A stretch of DNA of 64,000 bases from Pseudomonas abietaniphila (GTDB lineage: Bacteria > Pseudomonadota > Gammaproteobacteria > Pseudomonadales > Pseudomonadaceae): contig NZ_CP155619.1 of the NCBI RefSeq assembly GCF_039697315.1, positions 2,294,001 through 2,358,000 on the forward strand. Direction: 5' to 3'. Below, piece after piece: positions 40,001 to 53,198 of this stretch. Position numbers and translations under genes: made by a program. The notes under the pieces were generated by a model. It was given only the letters and a program-made list of their open reading frames with translations. It was not told the origin of the DNA and searched no databases. Position 1 is the stretch's first letter. Every line of letters starts with the position of its first letter.

Positions 40001-43000
40001 CCGTGGCTGCTGCTTCGGGCAACGGCGACGAAGACGGCATGATCAAAATCGTGCTCGGCGGCGCCGACGTTGACGGCACGATTGACCATTTCAACCTCGT
40101 CGACATGGCGGCGCACGGCAAGTTCTACGCCGACGCGGCCGGCACTCAAGAGCTGACCAGCGCCAGCGACATCGCGGCCGCCAACAACAGCGCCACCATC
40201 TACTTCAAGCCGGACAAAGACTGGAGCGGCAGCACCGACTTCACCTACACCGCCGTCGACAACCAGAATCTGGGCGCGGCCAAGCCAGCCGCCGGCACCA
40301 TCACCGTTGCGCCGGTGACCGACATGCCTGACCTGGTGCTGGTCGGCGACAAGACCGTTGCCTCGCTCAACGTCAACGGCCACACAACCGGCTCGATTGG
40401 CGACATCTCGGGCGGCGCATGGCACACCGACAACAGTGGTGACGTCGTTGAAATCAGCCAGCCGGGCACCTATGGCGTCGCGGGCAACGCGCAAAACACC
40501 GCCGTTATCGAGCTTGAGCGCAACCCGGGCGACCCGAGCAACCTGTACACCAACATCGACGCCAAGGCGGGTGCGACCTACACGATTTCGGTCGATTACT
40601 CCGTGCGCGCAGGTGCAGAAAGCAACTCCCTGATCAATGTGTACTGGGGCGGCACGCTGGTCGGCACGCTGAACAACTCCGTCACCGGCATCAAAACGTA
40701 CACCTTCGACGTTCCGGTGACAGCAGACGGCAATGCCAAACTGGAATTCAAGGCCGGTGACAGCAACTCCGTCGGCGGCGTGATCAACAACATCAGCGTC
40801 ACCGAGCACCTGAATACCGGGCTTGAAGACAACGCCATTCTGCTGTCGACCATCAAAGCCAACACCACCGACGTTGACGGCTCGGAAACCCTGACCCTGA
40901 GCCTGAAAGGCCTGCCGGCAGGTTCGACCCTGACCGACGGCGTTCACACGTTCACTGCCAGCGCCGGCAACACCTCGACCGACATCACGGGCTGGAACCT
41001 GAGCGCGCTCAAATTCACGCCGCCGTCCAACCTGAGCGGCGACATCCAACTGACCGTGACCGCCACGGCACAGGACGGCGCGGCTGCGCCGGTCAGCAAA
41101 GACCTGAACTTCAACGTGCATGTCATCGCCGTGGCAGACGCGCCAACGGTCACCACCAGTGCAGCACTCGGCGCTGAGGATTCGCAGATTCATCTGAACG
41201 TCGGCACGGCCCTGGTCGACACCGACGGCTCCGAGTCGTTGAGCCTGTTGACTGTGTCCAACATTCCGCTGGGCGCCACGTTGACCGATGGCGTCAACAG
41301 CTACACGTCCATCAAGACCGGCGACGGTGCAGTCATCATCGATGGCTGGGATCTGAGCAAACTGACGATCACGCCGCCGAAGGATTTCAACGGCCAGTTC
41401 ACCCTGCAGGTCAGCGTCACCTCGACCGAAACCACCGGACAGTCGGCCACCACTACCAAGCCGTTGACCGTCACCGTTACCCCGGTCAACGACGCACCGG
41501 TTCTGGACCTGAACACCGCCGACGGCGCAGACCAGACCGGCTACGCCCTGACCTACGTCGAAAACGGCAAACCGCTGAGCATCGCCGGTAATGTGTCGAT
41601 CACCGACGTGGACAACGCCACGCTCAAAGGCGCCACCGTTACCCTGACCAATGCCCAAGCCGGCGACGTTTTGGCCATCAGCAGCCAGTTCGGCATCAAA
41701 GCCACTGTCAGCGGCATCGTGGACGGCAAGATCACCATCACCCTGAGCGGTGAGGCGAGCAAGGCGTCTTACGAGAAGATCATTCAGTCGATCACCTACA
41801 AGAACACCAGCGACAACCCAAGCACCGCTGACCGCACCCTCAACGTGCAGGTCAACGATGGCCAGTCCGAGCACAACCTGTCCAACGTCGCGACCAGCAC
41901 CATCAGCGTGACCGCCGTCAACGACGCTCCGGTTGTCGACCTGAACGGTCCGTTCCTGCCGGGTAACAACACCGTCACCCTGCCGTACGTCGAGAACGCA
42001 GCGCCGGTCAAACTGATGCCGCTGCTGACCCTGAGCGACCCGGACAGCCCGAACCTGCAAAGCGCCACCGTGACCATCAAGGACGCGCAGGCGGGCGACA
42101 AACTGGTGTTCGACACCACCAACAGCAAGATCACCATCACCTCGGAAACCGTCAACGGTCAGTTGGTCTACACCCTTAAAGGTGCGGCAAGCCAGGCTGA
42201 ATACGCGGCCGTGCTGAAATCCGTGGCCTTCGTCAGCGAAGGCGAAGACCCGGTCGGCGGCTCCCGTTCGATCAGCGTTCAGGTCAACGACGGCCAGGAC
42301 AGCTCCAACGTCGCCACCGCCAACGTCACCGTAATTCCGGTGAACGACGCACCGACACTGGATCTGGATGCGAACGCTCCGGGCACCGGTTTCACCACCG
42401 CCTACACCGAAAACGCGCCAGGCGTCAGCATTGCCGGCAGCAACGTGAAGATCGGCGACGTCGACAACACCACCATGAAAGGCGCGGTCATCACCCTGAC
42501 CAACGCCAAGGCCGGCGACGTGCTGTCGGCGCTGGATCAGTTCGGCATCCACGCCACCGTGCTGGACACCCGTGCCCTGAACGGCAAGATCACCGTGATC
42601 CTGAGCGGCTCCGCTGACCTGGCTTCGTACCAGAAGATGATCCAGTCGATCACCTACAGCAGCACCAGCGAAAATCCGGACACCACACCGCGCAAGATCA
42701 CCATCAGCGTCAACGATGGCGAGGTCTTGAACAGCCAGTCGAACACCACGACCACCACGATCAACGTGACGGCCGTCAACGACAAGCCGGTGGTCGTCGT
42801 CGGCGACAACACCTACGTGGAAAACCACGACGCGGTGTCCATCGCCAATGGCCTGGTGATCAAAGACGTGGACAACTCCACGTTGAGCAAAGCGGTCATC
42901 ACCCTGACCCACATGTCGCCTGAGGACCTGATCGGTTCCGGCCACGACCTGGGCGGCGGCAAGACCGACCTGGGCATCGACTACAGCGTGTCCGGTCCGG

Positions 43001-46000
43001 ACGCCAACGGCACCCTGACCATCACCCTGACCGGTAACGCCAGCGTCGCCAACTATCAGGCATTGATCCAGTCGATCCAGTTCGTCGCGTCCGGCAACAA
43101 CCCGACGCCGGGCGACCGCGGGGTGCAGATCAGCGTCACCGACACCGGCCTCAAGGGCGACAACGTCGGCACCGAGACCTCGGTTCTGGTGGACGGCAAG
43201 ATCACCGTTGTGGCGGTTAACGATGCGCCTGAAGTCAGCTTCAGCAGCGTTTCGTACACCGAAAACGGCGCACCGATCCAACTGGTCAAAGACCTGCAGA
43301 TCACTGACGTCGACAGCGGCCAGTTGAGCGGTGTGAAGATCACCCTGACCGGTGTGCAGGCTGAAGACCTGATCGTTTCCACGTACTACAAAGGCGGCAC
43401 CGAGGGTGTCACCGATCTGGGCATCGCTTACAAACTGAGCACCGATGCGAAGGGCAACGTCATCATCGAGCTGAGCGGCAAATCGTCGATCGCCAACTAC
43501 GAAACCCTGATCAATTCGCTGACCTACCAGAACAACAGCGACAACCCGAGCACCGCGCCACGCGGCGTGACCATCGCCGTGACCGATGCCGATGCCCATG
43601 GCACCGACAACCAGACCGTGACCGTGGGTCATGCTGATCAGGTCACTGTGATTGCCGTCAACGACGCACCGGTTCTGGACCTCAACGGCCCGGCCGGCGG
43701 CACCGCCAGCACCACGTCGTTCACCGAGAACGGCAGCGCGCTGAAAGTCATGCCGTACATGGTCATCAACGACCCTGACAGCCCGACGCTGAAAGGCGCG
43801 ACCGTCAGCTTCACCAACCCGCAGGACGGCGACAGCCTGTACTTCGCCAGCACCAACGCGAAGATCACCGTCACCTCGGCCACCGTCGACGGCAAGCTGG
43901 TGTTCACCCTGACCGGCGAAGCCACTCAGGCCGAATACAACGACCTGCTGAAGTCGCTGCGCTTCATCAACAACAGTGACAACCCGTCGAGCGATAACCG
44001 TGTGATCAACGTCACCGTCAATGACGGTGTGGTCGACTCCGCGCCTGCGCAAGCGGTGATCAAAGTCGTTCCGGTCAACGATGCACCGGTTCTGGACCTG
44101 GACAGCAGCCCGGCAGCGACCGGCACCGGTTACAGCGTCGGCTACACCGAGAACGGCGATGCGATCAGCATTTCCAGCGCCAACGTCGGTATCAGCGATC
44201 CGGACAACACCACGCTCAAAGGCGCGACCATCACCCTGACCAACGCTCAGGCCGGTGACGTGCTGGCAGCTGCCGACAAATTCGGTATCCACGCCGTGGT
44301 CAGCGATACCCGCACCACCGACGGCAAGATCACCGTCACCCTGACCGGCGAAGCTTCGCTGGATCAGTACAAGGCGATGATCGAATCGGTCACGTACAAG
44401 AACACCAGCGACGATCCGAGCACCATCGACCGCACCATCACCGTTCAGGTGAATGACGGTTCGGCTCAGCACAACCTGTCGAACGTGGCGACCAGCACCA
44501 TCAAGGTCACCGCCGTCAACGACGCCCCGGTTCTGGACCTCAACGGCCCGGCCGGCGGCAGCGCCAGCACCACGACGTTCACCGAAAACGGCACCGCGCT
44601 GAAAGTCATGCCTTACATGACCATCACCGACCCGGACAGCCCGACGCTCAAAGGCGCCACGCTCACCTTCACCAACCCACAAGACGGCGACAGCCTGTAC
44701 TTCGCCAGCACCAACGCGAAGATCACCGTCACTTCGACCCTGGTCGATGGCAAGCAGGTGTTCACCCTGACCGGCGAAGCCACTCAGGCTGAATACAACG
44801 ACCTGCTGAAATCGCTGCGCTTCATCAACAACAGCGACAATCCGTCGGGTGATAACCGGATCATCAACGTAACCGTCAACGACGGCGTCGTTGACTCCGC
44901 GCCTGCGCAAGCGGTGATCAAAGTCATCCCGGTTGACGACGCACCGGTCATCCACGCGCCGACCGACACTCAGAGCATCGCGGAAGACACCGTGCTGACG
45001 TTCTCGTCGGCCAACGGCAACGCCATCACCGTGACCGACGCCGATGCGGGCAGCAGTCAGCTGCGCATCTACGTCAAGGTCACCGGCGGTACGCTGGTAC
45101 TGGCCAACGGCGACAGCAGTGCCCTGCACAACGGCGCCGTGTCGCTGACCGGCACGCTGAAAGAAATCAACGCAGCACTGGAAGGCGCCAAGTTCACGCC
45201 GATTCAGGACTCGAACAACACCACCGGCACCGCTGGCTTGTCGATTTCGGTCAACGACCTGGGCAACACCGGTACGTTGCCGACAGGCAGCACCGGCCTG
45301 ACCGACAGCACAACGATCAACATCGACGTCACGCCAGTGAACGACGCACCGGTCGCTGCTGCAAGCACTGGCACGGGTGTTGAAGACACGACGACCACGG
45401 GGCAACTTCAGGCCTCGGACATCGACGATAACGACGTGCTGTCGTACACCGTCAAAGATGCCGACAAACCAGCAGGTTTCAGCGTCGATGCTTCGGGCAA
45501 ATGGACACTCGACGCCAGCAACCCGGCTTATCAACACTTGGACGCCGGTCAAACAACGACGCTGGAAGTGCCATTCACTGTCACCGACAAAGCAGGCCTG
45601 ACCAGCACCTCGACCCTGACCATCACCGTCACCGGTACCAACGACGCGCCTGTCGCTGCTGCAAGCATCGGCACGGGCGTTGAAGACACGACGACCACGG
45701 GGCAACTTCAGGCCTCGGACATCGACGACAACGACGTGCTGTCGTACACCGTCAAAGACGCCGACAAACCTGCCGGTTTCAGCGTCGATGCGTCGGGCAA
45801 CTGGACACTCGACGCCAGCAACCCGGCTTATCAACACTTGGGCGCCGGTCAGACGGCAACGCTGGAAGTGCCGTTCACCGTCATGGACAAAGCAGGCCTG
45901 ACCAGCACCTCGACGCTGACCATCACCGTCACGGGTACCAACGACGCGCCAGTTGCCGCCGCCACTACCGGCCTGGCCGTTGAAGACTCGACGGCCAACG

Positions 46001-49000
46001 GCCAACTGAAGGCAACCGACATCGATGACAACGACGTGCTGTCGTACACCGTCAAAGATGCCGACAAACCAGCCGGTTTCAGCGTCGATGCTTCGGGGAA
46101 CTGGACGCTGGATGCCAGCAACCCGGCTTATCAGCACCTGGGCGCCGGTCAAACCACGACGCTGGAAGTGCCGTTCACTGTCACTGACAAAGCGGGCCTG
46201 ACCAGCACATCGACGCTGACCATCACCGTCACCGGCACTAACGACGCGCCGGTCGCTGCTGCAAGCACCGGCACGGGCGTTGAAGACACCACAACCACTG
46301 GCCAGCTTCAGGCTTCGGACGCCGATAATGGCGATGTCCTGACCTATACCGTCAACGATGCCGACAAACCGGCGGGCTTCAGCGTTGACGCTTCAGGCAA
46401 GTGGGCCCTGGACGCCAGCAATGCTGCGTATCAGCACTTGGCCGAAGGCGAATCGACCACAACCACCGTACCGTTTACCGTCACCGACAAAGCCGGTCTG
46501 AGCAGCACCTCGAACCTGAGCATCGTCGTTACAGGTACCAACGATGCCCCGGTTGCTCAAGCGGCCACCGCCTCGGCTGTCGAAGCGCAGCACATCACCA
46601 GCGGCATCAATAACAGCGCAGCAGTCGATGGTTCGGCACTGGTTGCCACCTTCACCACCACCTCGGCCAACCAGACGATTTCCTTCGACTGGAATTTCAC
46701 CGCCAAGGATTACTCGCCTTACAACGACTTCGCCTTCGTTCAGATCAACGGCCAGCAAGTCGCAGTGTTGTCCAATGTCTCAGCGGTAGGCGACTACGGG
46801 ACTTCGGGCACGCACACCTACACGTACACGTTCTCGACCCCTGGCACCTATCAGATCGTCGTCGGCGTGGCTAACGTTTCGGACAGCGCGAACGATTCGG
46901 TCCTCACCGTTGGCAACCTGACCGGCGTCACCCCCGATACGCTGGTCGCCAACGGCACCGTCGTGGAGAACAACGGAAAGTGGACACTGACCGCAGAGGG
47001 TGCGACCGCGCAGCAAATCAGCGACTTGATCAACAAGCCGCTGCTGGTCACCGGCCAGCTGGTCGCCACCGATGTCGATGACGGCTCGCACCTGACCTAT
47101 GGCTTGAAGTCAGGCACCGCAGCCGTTGCCGGTTTCAACCTCAAATCCGATGGCAGCTGGACTTTCGACAGCAGCAACGATGCGTATGACAGTCTGGCGG
47201 CGGGTGAAATCAAAACCATCACCATCCCGTACACAGCCACCGATGAGCATGGCGCAAAAGGCGACAGCACACTGACCATTACCCTCACCGGCACGAATGA
47301 CGCGCCGATTGCCATCGCCAGCATTGGCACGGGCGTCGAGGACACCGTCACGACAGGTCAGCTGACAGCCACCGACGTCGACCACAATGACGCTCTGACC
47401 TACAGCGTCAAAGACGCCGACAAGCCAGCCGGTTTTAGCGTTGATGCCTTGGGCAAGTGGACACTGGACGCCAGCAACCCGGCCTATCAACACCTGGGCG
47501 CCGGTCAGACGGCCACGCTGGAAGTGCCATTCACTGTCACCGACAAAGCGGGCCTGACCAGCACGTCGACCCTGACCATTACCGTCACGGGTACCAACGA
47601 TGCGCCTGTGGCCACGGTCAGCACCGGTACTGGCACTGAAGACGCCACCACCACCGGCCAACTGCTGGCCTCCGACGTTGACGACAACGATGTGCTGTCG
47701 TACACCGTCAACGATGCCGACAAGCCAGCGGGCTTCACTGTTGATGCGTCCGGCAAATGGACGCTGGATGCCAGCAATCCGGCTTATCAGCACTTGGGTG
47801 CCGGCGATACAACCACGCTCAACGTGCCGTTTACCGTCACTGACAAGGCCGGTCTGACCAGCACGTCGACCCTGACCATCACCGTCACGGGCACCAACGA
47901 TGCGCCTGTGGCCAGCGTAAGCACGGGTACTGGCACTGAAGACACCACGACAACAGGCCAACTGCAGGCTTCGGACGTCGACGACAACGATGTGTTGTCC
48001 TACACCGTCAAAGATGCCGACAAGCCAGCAGGTTTCAGCGTCGATGCCACGGGCAAGTGGACACTGGACGCCAGCGATCCGGCTTATCAACACCTGGGTG
48101 CTGGTCAGACGGCAACGCTGGAAGTGCCTTTTACCGTCACCGACAAAGCAGGCCTGACCAGCACGTCGACCCTGACCATCACCGTCACCGGTACCAACGA
48201 CGCGCCGGTTGCAGCAGCCACCACCGGTCTTGCCGTTGAAGACTCGACAGCAACTGGTCAGCTGAAAGCAACCGACATCGACGACAACGACGTGCTGTCG
48301 TACACCGTCAAAGATGCTGACAAGCCAGCAGGCTTCAGCGTCGATGCCTCGGGCAAGTGGACGCTGGATGCCAGCGACCCGGCTTATCAGCACCTGGCAG
48401 CTGGCGAAACAACGACCATCACCGTGCCGTTCACCGTCACTGACAAAGCGGGCCTGACCAGCACCTCGAACCTGACCATCACCGTCACCGGCACCAACGA
48501 CGCGCCTGTCGCGGGCAACGACGTGGGCAGTCCTGTCGTGGGCACGCTGCAAGGTAACTACTACGGCTACAAAGAAGGCACCGACGGCGGCAACCTCGGC
48601 ACCATCAAACAGGCCCTGGATTTCATCGCCTCGCACAAAGCCGATGCCACCTTCGACGCCAAAACCCTCAACTACGGCGGCAGCGGGTTCAGCAACAACC
48701 TGGGCCAGTCGGGCAACCTGGGCACGTTCCTGGGTGGTGACAAGGCTTCGCTGACCTACACCAACGGCACCAACTCGCAGACCACCACCTCCGACGCCAT
48801 CGTCGAGCTGGCGGGCAAGGTCTCGATGGCCGCGGGCACCTACTCGCTGAAAGTGACGGCGGACGACGGCTACATCGTGCTCATCGACGGCAAGCAAGTG
48901 CTCGCCGTTGACGCCAACCAGTCTTCGGCCAGCAAAACCGCCAGCTTCTCGGTCACCGGCGACGGCCCGCACGACATCCAGATTGTTTATTGGGATCAGG

Positions 49001-52000
49001 GCGGCTACGCCCAACTGAAAGTGGAAGTCGCGGCTGTTAATGCGAACGGCAGCGTCGGTCCTTACAGCGTGCTGGGCACCAGCAACGCCATTGCGCTGGG
49101 CCACGACACCCTGACCACCCTCGAAGACCAGCCACTGGTCATCAAGGCCGCGACCCTGTTGGCCAACGACAGCGATGTCGACGGCGACAAGCTGACCATC
49201 AACACCTTGCAAGGCAAGTCGACACTGACCACGCCTGCGGATGTGTTCGACAGCGCCAACCACAAGGTCGGCACCGTGGTCATGGACGCCAACGGCAACG
49301 TGGTCTTCACCCCGGCCAAAGACGTCAACGGTCTGGTGACCTTCAGCTACACCGTGACCGACGGCCACGCCAACTCCAACACTGCGACCGTCACCGTTAA
49401 CGTGACACCGGTCAACGATGCGCCTGTGGCTGGCAACAATGCCCAGAGCGTCGCGGAAGATGCGACAGCACCGAACAATGCCGGTCAACTGGTGGCAACG
49501 GACGTCGATACTGGCGATACGCTCACCTACGCCCTCACCGGGACAACATCGACCGCCAGCGGCGCCATCACCGGCAACGCACCAACGGGCTTCGTGCTCG
49601 ACCCGGCCACAGGCAAGTGGGCTATCGACACCAGCAGCGATGTCTATCAGAAACTGGGTGTAGGTCAGTCGATCACCTTCGACGTGGCATTCAATGCCAC
49701 CGACAAGGCAGGCGTCGTCAGCAACACCGGGCATCTAACCTTGACCGTCACGGGCACCAACGATGCACCGGTGGCGTCCGCGACCAGCAAAGCCGTAACC
49801 GAAGACACCGTGGCGACCGGTCAACTGCAAGCCAGCGATGTCGACAGCAACGACGCCTTGACCTTCACGGTCAAGGACGCCGACAAGCCGGCCGGTTTCA
49901 CCGTCGACGCTTCCGGCAAATGGACCCTGGACGCCAGCAACGCGGCCTATCAGCACCTGGCTGCAGGCGAGACTGCCACCCTGACTGTGCCGTTTACCGT
50001 CACTGACAAGGCCGGTCTGAACAGCACCTCGAACCTGACCATCACGGTCACCGGCACCAACGATGCGCCGACCGTCAACGCGGCCTCGGCCGCCGGCAAC
50101 GAAGACACGTTGATCACCGTCAACCTGTCCGGCGCCGATGTGGATGGCACCGTTAATCACTTCAGCCTGACGCCTTCGGCGGCCATGCACGGCAGCTTCT
50201 TCACCGATGCCGCCGGCCTGCACGCGGCGGACCTGAGCAACATCGCGGCCACCAGCAACACGGCAACCCTGTACTTCAAGCCGGATGCAGACTGGAGCGG
50301 CAGCACCTCGTTCACCTACACCTCGGTCGATGACAAAGGCCTGGCGAGCGCGGGCAGCGCAACGGGCACCATCAAAGTGGCACCGGTGGCCGATGCCCCA
50401 ACCGTCACGCTGACCGGCAGCCAGGTGAATTCGACCGGGCTGGTCAAGGACGTGTGGGTCGGTACGCTGACCGGCATGGGCACGAACGGTAACGGCGCAG
50501 ACCCAGCGACCATTCTCAAAGGGTTTAACACCACGACCACCGCGACCACGCACACCTCCGCCAACGCTGCTGCGGAATCCGATGTGACGCAAGGCACTGG
50601 CACCAAGCTGTCCGGCCTGATCTATCTGGAAGCCGGTCACACCTACAACTTCACCGGTTCTGCGGACGACAGCCTGTTGATCACCCTCGGTGGTAATCAG
50701 GTTGCCAGCGCTACCTGGGGCGCGGGTGCGGCAGTGACCAACGTCGGTTCGGGCTTCACGCCAACGGCGTCCGGTTACTACACGCTGGATATCTACCACT
50801 ACAACCAGTCGGGCCCGGGCAGCTACAGCATCGGCCTGAGCGACAAGAACAACAGCACCAACGCGGTTACAACCGTCGCGCTGGACAGCGCCCACACCCC
50901 GATCTACGCAACGGTCGACGACCTGAAAGCGTCGGGTCTGAACGGTGTCACGCTGCACGAAAACGGTACTGGCACAGGCGAGGGTTACTACACCGCCTAC
51001 GAGCTGAACCACGGCACCGAAAACAACCCGATCAAACTGAGCGGCATCACGGCGCAGTTTGGCGACAGCACCGACGGTTCTGAAACTCACACCGTGACCG
51101 TCACCGGCGCCCCTGCGGGTTCCGTTCTGACAGACGCGGCAGGCCACAGCGTGACCATCGTCGGCACCAACACGCCGGCAGATATCAGCGCGCTTGACCT
51201 GACCAGCCTGGTCATCAAGACGCCTGAATACTACAAGGGCGATTTCACGCTGCATGTCACGGCGACGGCGACCGAGGCGATCCTCACCGGCAATCCAGCG
51301 GCGGTTCAGACGGCGTCTGCCAGCAAGGACATTCTGGTTACGGTCGACGCGGGTGCCTACAAATCCACTGAGGGCACCGCAGGCAACAGCGTTGTCACCG
51401 GCACTGCCGCCAACGACGTGGTCGTGGCCGATGTGACGGCGATGAAGCTGGTCGCCGGTCAGAACTACGACATCGCGTTCATGGTCGACACGTCGGGCAG
51501 TATGTCCGGCAGCCTCAACACCATGATTGCGCAGATGAAATTGGTGTTCTCAACGCTCTCAGCCGCCGCTCAAGGCAAGGACTCGGGCACGGTCAAGATC
51601 TACCTGACCAACTTCGACACCAGCGCTCACACCGGCATCACGGTTGACCTGACTCACGGTGGGCAGGCAGCGCTCGATACGCTGAACAAGTACCTGACCA
51701 ACCTGCAGGCTTCTGGCAACACCAACTATGAGTCGGTGTTCAACCAGACCAGCGCGTGGTTCTCAAGCTCCGCCGCCAGCAACCCGGGCGCGCAGATGCT
51801 GACGTACTTCATCACCGACGGTGAGCCGACCTATCACGACAACGCCAATGGCAATGCCGTGAGCGGTGCGGCGCCAACCGAAACCATGGCGGCCTACAAC
51901 GACCTGGCCACCAAAACGGCGATTGAAGCGATTGGTATCAAGACCACCACTTCGCTGGATCAGTACGACACCAATGGCCACTCGCAGACCGTTATCGACG

Positions 52001-52776
52001 TCAGCAAGCTCAAGGACGCGATCCTGAGCAACGAGACGCTGGTAGGTCCAGGCGCTGACACCGTGAACGGCGGTGACGGCAACGACATCCTGTTCGGCGA
52101 CATGATCAACTACGGCACGCTGGAAGGCACCGCTGCGCTGAAGGCATTCGCCGCCGCAACGTTGAACGTCAACGTCTCGACCATCGATGACAAAGCGCTG
52201 CATCAGTTTGTCAGCACCCACGTTGATGACGTCGCCCACCTGGCCAATGCGTCGAACACGTATGAAGCCAAGTACACCCTGCTGCAGGATGGCAACGACT
52301 CGCTGCTGGGCGGCAATGGCGATGACATCCTGTTCGGTCAGGGCGGCAACGACATCCTCAACGGCGGTAATGGCAATGACTTGCTGATCGGTGGTAAAGG
52401 CAACGACACCCTCATCGGTGGCGCTGGCGCCGATACCTTCGCCTGGAAAGCAGGCGACACCAACAGCGGCGGCTTTGACGTGATCAAGGACTTCAACTCG
52501 AAAGAAGGCGACAAGCTCGACCTGAGTGACCTGCTGCAAGGCGAGAATGGTAACAACGTGACGGATCTGACCAAGTACCTGCAGATCACCAACGATGGCA
52601 AGGACACCACCATTCAGGTCAGCAGCACGGGCCAGTTTGCAACCAACCCCTCGGCTACAGCGGCAGCCAGCACCGCCGATGTACATATCAAGGTGGAAGG
52701 CGTGCAGTGGAACAACTCCATGATCAACTCGCTGGTTAACGGTGCTGATCCGACCATCAAGGTCGATCATCACTGA
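37087..52776 (+). CDS. lapA: giant RTX biofilm adhesin LapA
   Basis: 5229 residues, close to the ~5200 of P. fluorescens LapA. Order: retention module (1-106) with the LapG site TAAG at 107-110; an Ala/Gly-rich linker; one divergent and three near-identical 101-residue repeats (about 167-569); a Calx-beta-like unit; long cadherin-like repeats ending VNDAP (about 684-2751), interrupted by a carbohydrate-binding-like beta-sandwich (about 1085-1240); VCBS-type 100-residue repeats (2752-3151, 3404-3803 and about 4224-4325); PA14-like segments (about 3804-4000 and 4440-4600); a vWFA domain with MIDAS DTSGSMS (4801-4807); five or more RTX nonapeptides (from about 4995); and a C-terminal T1SS signal (DTFAWK, DVIKDFN, LDLSDLL). 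Ca2+ drives folding outside the cell. It is a single open frame. Release is set by LapG/LapD. Confidence 0.97.
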   Translation: MSSVVAIVKSIVGQVVAVSPEGIRRVLIEGDRLLAGEQVLTGPEGSVTLQLPDGRQLDMGRDSQWSSDAPTSTTNLAEATEQAAPSVAELQQAIAAGADPTKDLEATAAGQTTGSTDGGNAGGGHSVVMLTETAGVVNPNIGFNTNGLGNNAAAATEQDAGVPQRASTLSLSATSTLTEAGGALVYTASVTQAPLSDLTITLSNGSTIVIQAGQTSGSVTVQIPNGNTPYLDAHDITTTITGTTGGSGLVLTTNPAPAVTTITDTVDTTTISLTAGAATSAEGTSITYTATLTNPAQTPVTVTLSDGSTITIKAGESSGSVVVPAPANDVYNTNTTVSTTITGATGGNFENLATNPTPAVVQITDTPDTTTVSLTAGAATSAEGTSITYTATLTNPAQTPVTVTLSDGSTITIKAGESSGSVVVSAPANDVYNTNTTVSTTITGATGGNFENLATNPTPAVVQITDTPDTTTVSLTAGAATSAEGTSITYTATLTNPAQTPVTVTLSDGSTITIKAGESSGSVVVPAPANDVYNTNTTVSTTITGATGGNFENLATNPTPAVVQITDTIDTTVASITGSTQVTEGESATYTISLSNPAQTEVTVNLTYSGTAADGSDYTKVVSVKIPAGASSVTFDLATLNDTIPEGVENVKVSIGEITGGNFENVVVSGTNGSVTTTIIDNDALPVVDLNGSGNGVNSETTFTEGTQAGVPIAADIKVSDVDSPDLQGAKVTLTNPQDADSLVVGNPNPNITVTTTTVNGQIVLTLTGTATAAEYEAVIKSITFHNDSNNPSVADRNITVTVNDGQNDSVPVNSTVHVVAVNDAPTVTFENATYVENGEAQSLVNNLQIKDVDGDTLSGAKITLTGIQAEDLIVSQYYKGGNEGTTDLGISYKLSNGPDGSIIITLSGNASVADYTKLINSITYANNSDDPSATPRGVKIEVTDVDAHGTNNQSGSHTGEIDVTPVNDAPTVAAASGNGDEDGMIKIVLGGADVDGTIDHFNLVDMAAHGKFYADAAGTQELTSASDIAAANNSATIYFKPDKDWSGSTDFTYTAVDNQNLGAAKPAAGTITVAPVTDMPDLVLVGDKTVASLNVNGHTTGSIGDISGGAWHTDNSGDVVEISQPGTYGVAGNAQNTAVIELERNPGDPSNLYTNIDAKAGATYTISVDYSVRAGAESNSLINVYWGGTLVGTLNNSVTGIKTYTFDVPVTADGNAKLEFKAGDSNSVGGVINNISVTEHLNTGLEDNAILLSTIKANTTDVDGSETLTLSLKGLPAGSTLTDGVHTFTASAGNTSTDITGWNLSALKFTPPSNLSGDIQLTVTATAQDGAAAPVSKDLNFNVHVIAVADAPTVTTSAALGAEDSQIHLNVGTALVDTDGSESLSLLTVSNIPLGATLTDGVNSYTSIKTGDGAVIIDGWDLSKLTITPPKDFNGQFTLQVSVTSTETTGQSATTTKPLTVTVTPVNDAPVLDLNTADGADQTGYALTYVENGKPLSIAGNVSITDVDNATLKGATVTLTNAQAGDVLAISSQFGIKATVSGIVDGKITITLSGEASKASYEKIIQSITYKNTSDNPSTADRTLNVQVNDGQSEHNLSNVATSTISVTAVNDAPVVDLNGPFLPGNNTVTLPYVENAAPVKLMPLLTLSDPDSPNLQSATVTIKDAQAGDKLVFDTTNSKITITSETVNGQLVYTLKGAASQAEYAAVLKSVAFVSEGEDPVGGSRSISVQVNDGQDSSNVATANVTVIPVNDAPTLDLDANAPGTGFTTAYTENAPGVSIAGSNVKIGDVDNTTMKGAVITLTNAKAGDVLSALDQFGIHATVLDTRALNGKITVILSGSADLASYQKMIQSITYSSTSENPDTTPRKITISVNDGEVLNSQSNTTTTTINVTAVNDKPVVVVGDNTYVENHDAVSIANGLVIKDVDNSTLSKAVITLTHMSPEDLIGSGHDLGGGKTDLGIDYSVSGPDANGTLTITLTGNASVANYQALIQSIQFVASGNNPTPGDRGVQISVTDTGLKGDNVGTETSVLVDGKITVVAVNDAPEVSFSSVSYTENGAPIQLVKDLQITDVDSGQLSGVKITLTGVQAEDLIVSTYYKGGTEGVTDLGIAYKLSTDAKGNVIIELSGKSSIANYETLINSLTYQNNSDNPSTAPRGVTIAVTDADAHGTDNQTVTVGHADQVTVIAVNDAPVLDLNGPAGGTASTTSFTENGSALKVMPYMVINDPDSPTLKGATVSFTNPQDGDSLYFASTNAKITVTSATVDGKLVFTLTGEATQAEYNDLLKSLRFINNSDNPSSDNRVINVTVNDGVVDSAPAQAVIKVVPVNDAPVLDLDSSPAATGTGYSVGYTENGDAISISSANVGISDPDNTTLKGATITLTNAQAGDVLAAADKFGIHAVVSDTRTTDGKITVTLTGEASLDQYKAMIESVTYKNTSDDPSTIDRTITVQVNDGSAQHNLSNVATSTIKVTAVNDAPVLDLNGPAGGSASTTTFTENGTALKVMPYMTITDPDSPTLKGATLTFTNPQDGDSLYFASTNAKITVTSTLVDGKQVFTLTGEATQAEYNDLLKSLRFINNSDNPSGDNRIINVTVNDGVVDSAPAQAVIKVIPVDDAPVIHAPTDTQSIAEDTVLTFSSANGNAITVTDADAGSSQLRIYVKVTGGTLVLANGDSSALHNGAVSLTGTLKEINAALEGAKFTPIQDSNNTTGTAGLSISVNDLGNTGTLPTGSTGLTDSTTINIDVTPVNDAPVAAASTGTGVEDTTTTGQLQASDIDDNDVLSYTVKDADKPAGFSVDASGKWTLDASNPAYQHLDAGQTTTLEVPFTVTDKAGLTSTSTLTITVTGTNDAPVAAASIGTGVEDTTTTGQLQASDIDDNDVLSYTVKDADKPAGFSVDASGNWTLDASNPAYQHLGAGQTATLEVPFTVMDKAGLTSTSTLTITVTGTNDAPVAAATTGLAVEDSTANGQLKATDIDDNDVLSYTVKDADKPAGFSVDASGNWTLDASNPAYQHLGAGQTTTLEVPFTVTDKAGLTSTSTLTITVTGTNDAPVAAASTGTGVEDTTTTGQLQASDADNGDVLTYTVNDADKPAGFSVDASGKWALDASNAAYQHLAEGESTTTTVPFTVTDKAGLSSTSNLSIVVTGTNDAPVAQAATASAVEAQHITSGINNSAAVDGSALVATFTTTSANQTISFDWNFTAKDYSPYNDFAFVQINGQQVAVLSNVSAVGDYGTSGTHTYTYTFSTPGTYQIVVGVANVSDSANDSVLTVGNLTGVTPDTLVANGTVVENNGKWTLTAEGATAQQISDLINKPLLVTGQLVATDVDDGSHLTYGLKSGTAAVAGFNLKSDGSWTFDSSNDAYDSLAAGEIKTITIPYTATDEHGAKGDSTLTITLTGTNDAPIAIASIGTGVEDTVTTGQLTATDVDHNDALTYSVKDADKPAGFSVDALGKWTLDASNPAYQHLGAGQTATLEVPFTVTDKAGLTSTSTLTITVTGTNDAPVATVSTGTGTEDATTTGQLLASDVDDNDVLSYTVNDADKPAGFTVDASGKWTLDASNPAYQHLGAGDTTTLNVPFTVTDKAGLTSTSTLTITVTGTNDAPVASVSTGTGTEDTTTTGQLQASDVDDNDVLSYTVKDADKPAGFSVDATGKWTLDASDPAYQHLGAGQTATLEVPFTVTDKAGLTSTSTLTITVTGTNDAPVAAATTGLAVEDSTATGQLKATDIDDNDVLSYTVKDADKPAGFSVDASGKWTLDASDPAYQHLAAGETTTITVPFTVTDKAGLTSTSNLTITVTGTNDAPVAGNDVGSPVVGTLQGNYYGYKEGTDGGNLGTIKQALDFIASHKADATFDAKTLNYGGSGFSNNLGQSGNLGTFLGGDKASLTYTNGTNSQTTTSDAIVELAGKVSMAAGTYSLKVTADDGYIVLIDGKQVLAVDANQSSASKTASFSVTGDGPHDIQIVYWDQGGYAQLKVEVAAVNANGSVGPYSVLGTSNAIALGHDTLTTLEDQPLVIKAATLLANDSDVDGDKLTINTLQGKSTLTTPADVFDSANHKVGTVVMDANGNVVFTPAKDVNGLVTFSYTVTDGHANSNTATVTVNVTPVNDAPVAGNNAQSVAEDATAPNNAGQLVATDVDTGDTLTYALTGTTSTASGAITGNAPTGFVLDPATGKWAIDTSSDVYQKLGVGQSITFDVAFNATDKAGVVSNTGHLTLTVTGTNDAPVASATSKAVTEDTVATGQLQASDVDSNDALTFTVKDADKPAGFTVDASGKWTLDASNAAYQHLAAGETATLTVPFTVTDKAGLNSTSNLTITVTGTNDAPTVNAASAAGNEDTLITVNLSGADVDGTVNHFSLTPSAAMHGSFFTDAAGLHAADLSNIAATSNTATLYFKPDADWSGSTSFTYTSVDDKGLASAGSATGTIKVAPVADAPTVTLTGSQVNSTGLVKDVWVGTLTGMGTNGNGADPATILKGFNTTTTATTHTSANAAAESDVTQGTGTKLSGLIYLEAGHTYNFTGSADDSLLITLGGNQVASATWGAGAAVTNVGSGFTPTASGYYTLDIYHYNQSGPGSYSIGLSDKNNSTNAVTTVALDSAHTPIYATVDDLKASGLNGVTLHENGTGTGEGYYTAYELNHGTENNPIKLSGITAQFGDSTDGSETHTVTVTGAPAGSVLTDAAGHSVTIVGTNTPADISALDLTSLVIKTPEYYKGDFTLHVTATATEAILTGNPAAVQTASASKDILVTVDAGAYKSTEGTAGNSVVTGTAANDVVVADVTAMKLVAGQNYDIAFMVDTSGSMSGSLNTMIAQMKLVFSTLSAAAQGKDSGTVKIYLTNFDTSAHTGITVDLTHGGQAALDTLNKYLTNLQASGNTNYESVFNQTSAWFSSSAASNPGAQMLTYFITDGEPTYHDNANGNAVSGAAPTETMAAYNDLATKTAIEAIGIKTTTSLDQYDTNGHSQTVIDVSKLKDAILSNETLVGPGADTVNGGDGNDILFGDMINYGTLEGTAALKAFAAATLNVNVSTIDDKALHQFVSTHVDDVAHLANASNTYEAKYTLLQDGNDSLLGGNGDDILFGQGGNDILNGGNGNDLLIGGKGNDTLIGGAGADTFAWKAGDTNSGGFDVIKDFNSKEGDKLDLSDLLQGENGNNVTDLTKYLQITNDGKDTTIQVSSTGQFATNPSATAAASTADVHIKVEGVQWNNSMINSLVNGADPTIKVDHH
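37885..38793 (+). repeat. three tandem 303-bp repeats inside lapA
   Basis: Units start at 37885, 38188 and 38491, each coding 101 residues beginning [20 protein letters not shown]. They differ by few bases; at protein level the differences are a handful of residues (e.g. I/V at unit position 5, P/S at 58). A more divergent unit precedes them (37585-37884). Confidence 0.95.
45340..48495 (+). repeat. eight 300-bp VCBS-type repeats inside lapA
   Basis: Exactly 300-base units beginning AAC GAC GC(G/A) (NDAP) start at 45340, 45640, 45940 and 46240, then after a 756-base insert at 47296, 47596, 47896 and 48196. Each codes [20 protein letters not shown] or a close variant. A ninth related unit is near 49759-50058. 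The insert (46540-47295) codes a lectin-like beta domain plus a diverged VCBS unit. Confidence 0.95.
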
Positions 52777-52805
52777 TAGCTGAGTCGCCAGAGCTGATGT
52801 ACTGT

Positions 52806-52840
52806 GCTGGCAGCCGTCACCGACGGCTGCCAGCCTTTGC
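52806..52840 (+). terminator. hairpin between lapA and the downstream gene
   Basis: A 13-bp perfect stem GCTGGCAGCCGTC-acc-GACGGCTGCCAGC followed by ctttgcatt. The tail is weak, so it may act as a partial terminator that lowers expression of the next gene relative to lapA. Confidence 0.7.
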
Positions 52841-52859
52841 ATTCATTGAGGAATGAGCC

Positions 52860-53198
52860 ATGTTTTACGTTCAGCGCGATGCAGGTGGAGTGCTTGTTCG
52901 GGTAGAGGCGACGTCGTTTGCCGAAGCGACCGGGCAACTACCCGCCGACGATCATGAGATCCAGGCCTGGTATGCCAACGAGGTGGTGGAAAAGAGTCTG
53001 AATCAGCTGAAGTTGAGCGACATGGAGATGATCCGTGTACTCGACGACTTGATTCAGGTGCTGACCAGCAAAGGCATTCTCAACGTCACCGACCTGCCTG
53101 CCGCCGCGCAGGCAAAGTTGATGGACCGTAATCAGGCCCGTGAAACACTGGGCGGCCTGAGCGACCTGATCAACGACGATGAAACGCGGCTGATTTAA
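52860..53198 (+). CDS. small conserved hypothetical protein behind lapA
   Basis: 112 residues, predicted soluble, no signal peptide or membrane segment. It opens MFYVQRDAGGVLVRVEA and contains EIQAWYANEVVEKSLNQL, a helical SDMEMIRVLDDLIQVLTSKGI, and ends LGGLSDLINDDETRLI. Acidic overall. Similar short Pseudomonas proteins are, as I recall, sometimes carried in databases as tryptophan synthase beta-like; nothing here resembles TrpB catalytic motifs. Ribosome site TGAGGAATG at 52847. It is 83 bases from lapA across a hairpin and convergent with lapD. A cytoplasmic regulator or export helper is possible; no function is assigned. Confidence 0.85.
   Translation: MFYVQRDAGGVLVRVEATSFAEATGQLPADDHEIQAWYANEVVEKSLNQLKLSDMEMIRVLDDLIQVLTSKGILNVTDLPAAAQAKLMDRNQARETLGGLSDLINDDETRLI

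Noticed and set aside
37825..46152. A 2775-codon open frame on the minus strand opposite lapA.
   Set aside because: It mirrors the strong G/C third-position bias and repetitive sequence of lapA; its translation is low-complexity (VVDRGDGDG-type) and matches no family. lapA itself has a full domain order, so the antisense frame is a shadow.
45340..48495. Could the 300-bp repeats mark an assembly collapse or a mobile element?
   Set aside because: The frame is kept across every unit, units differ at many third positions, and no terminal inverted repeats or transposase are present.
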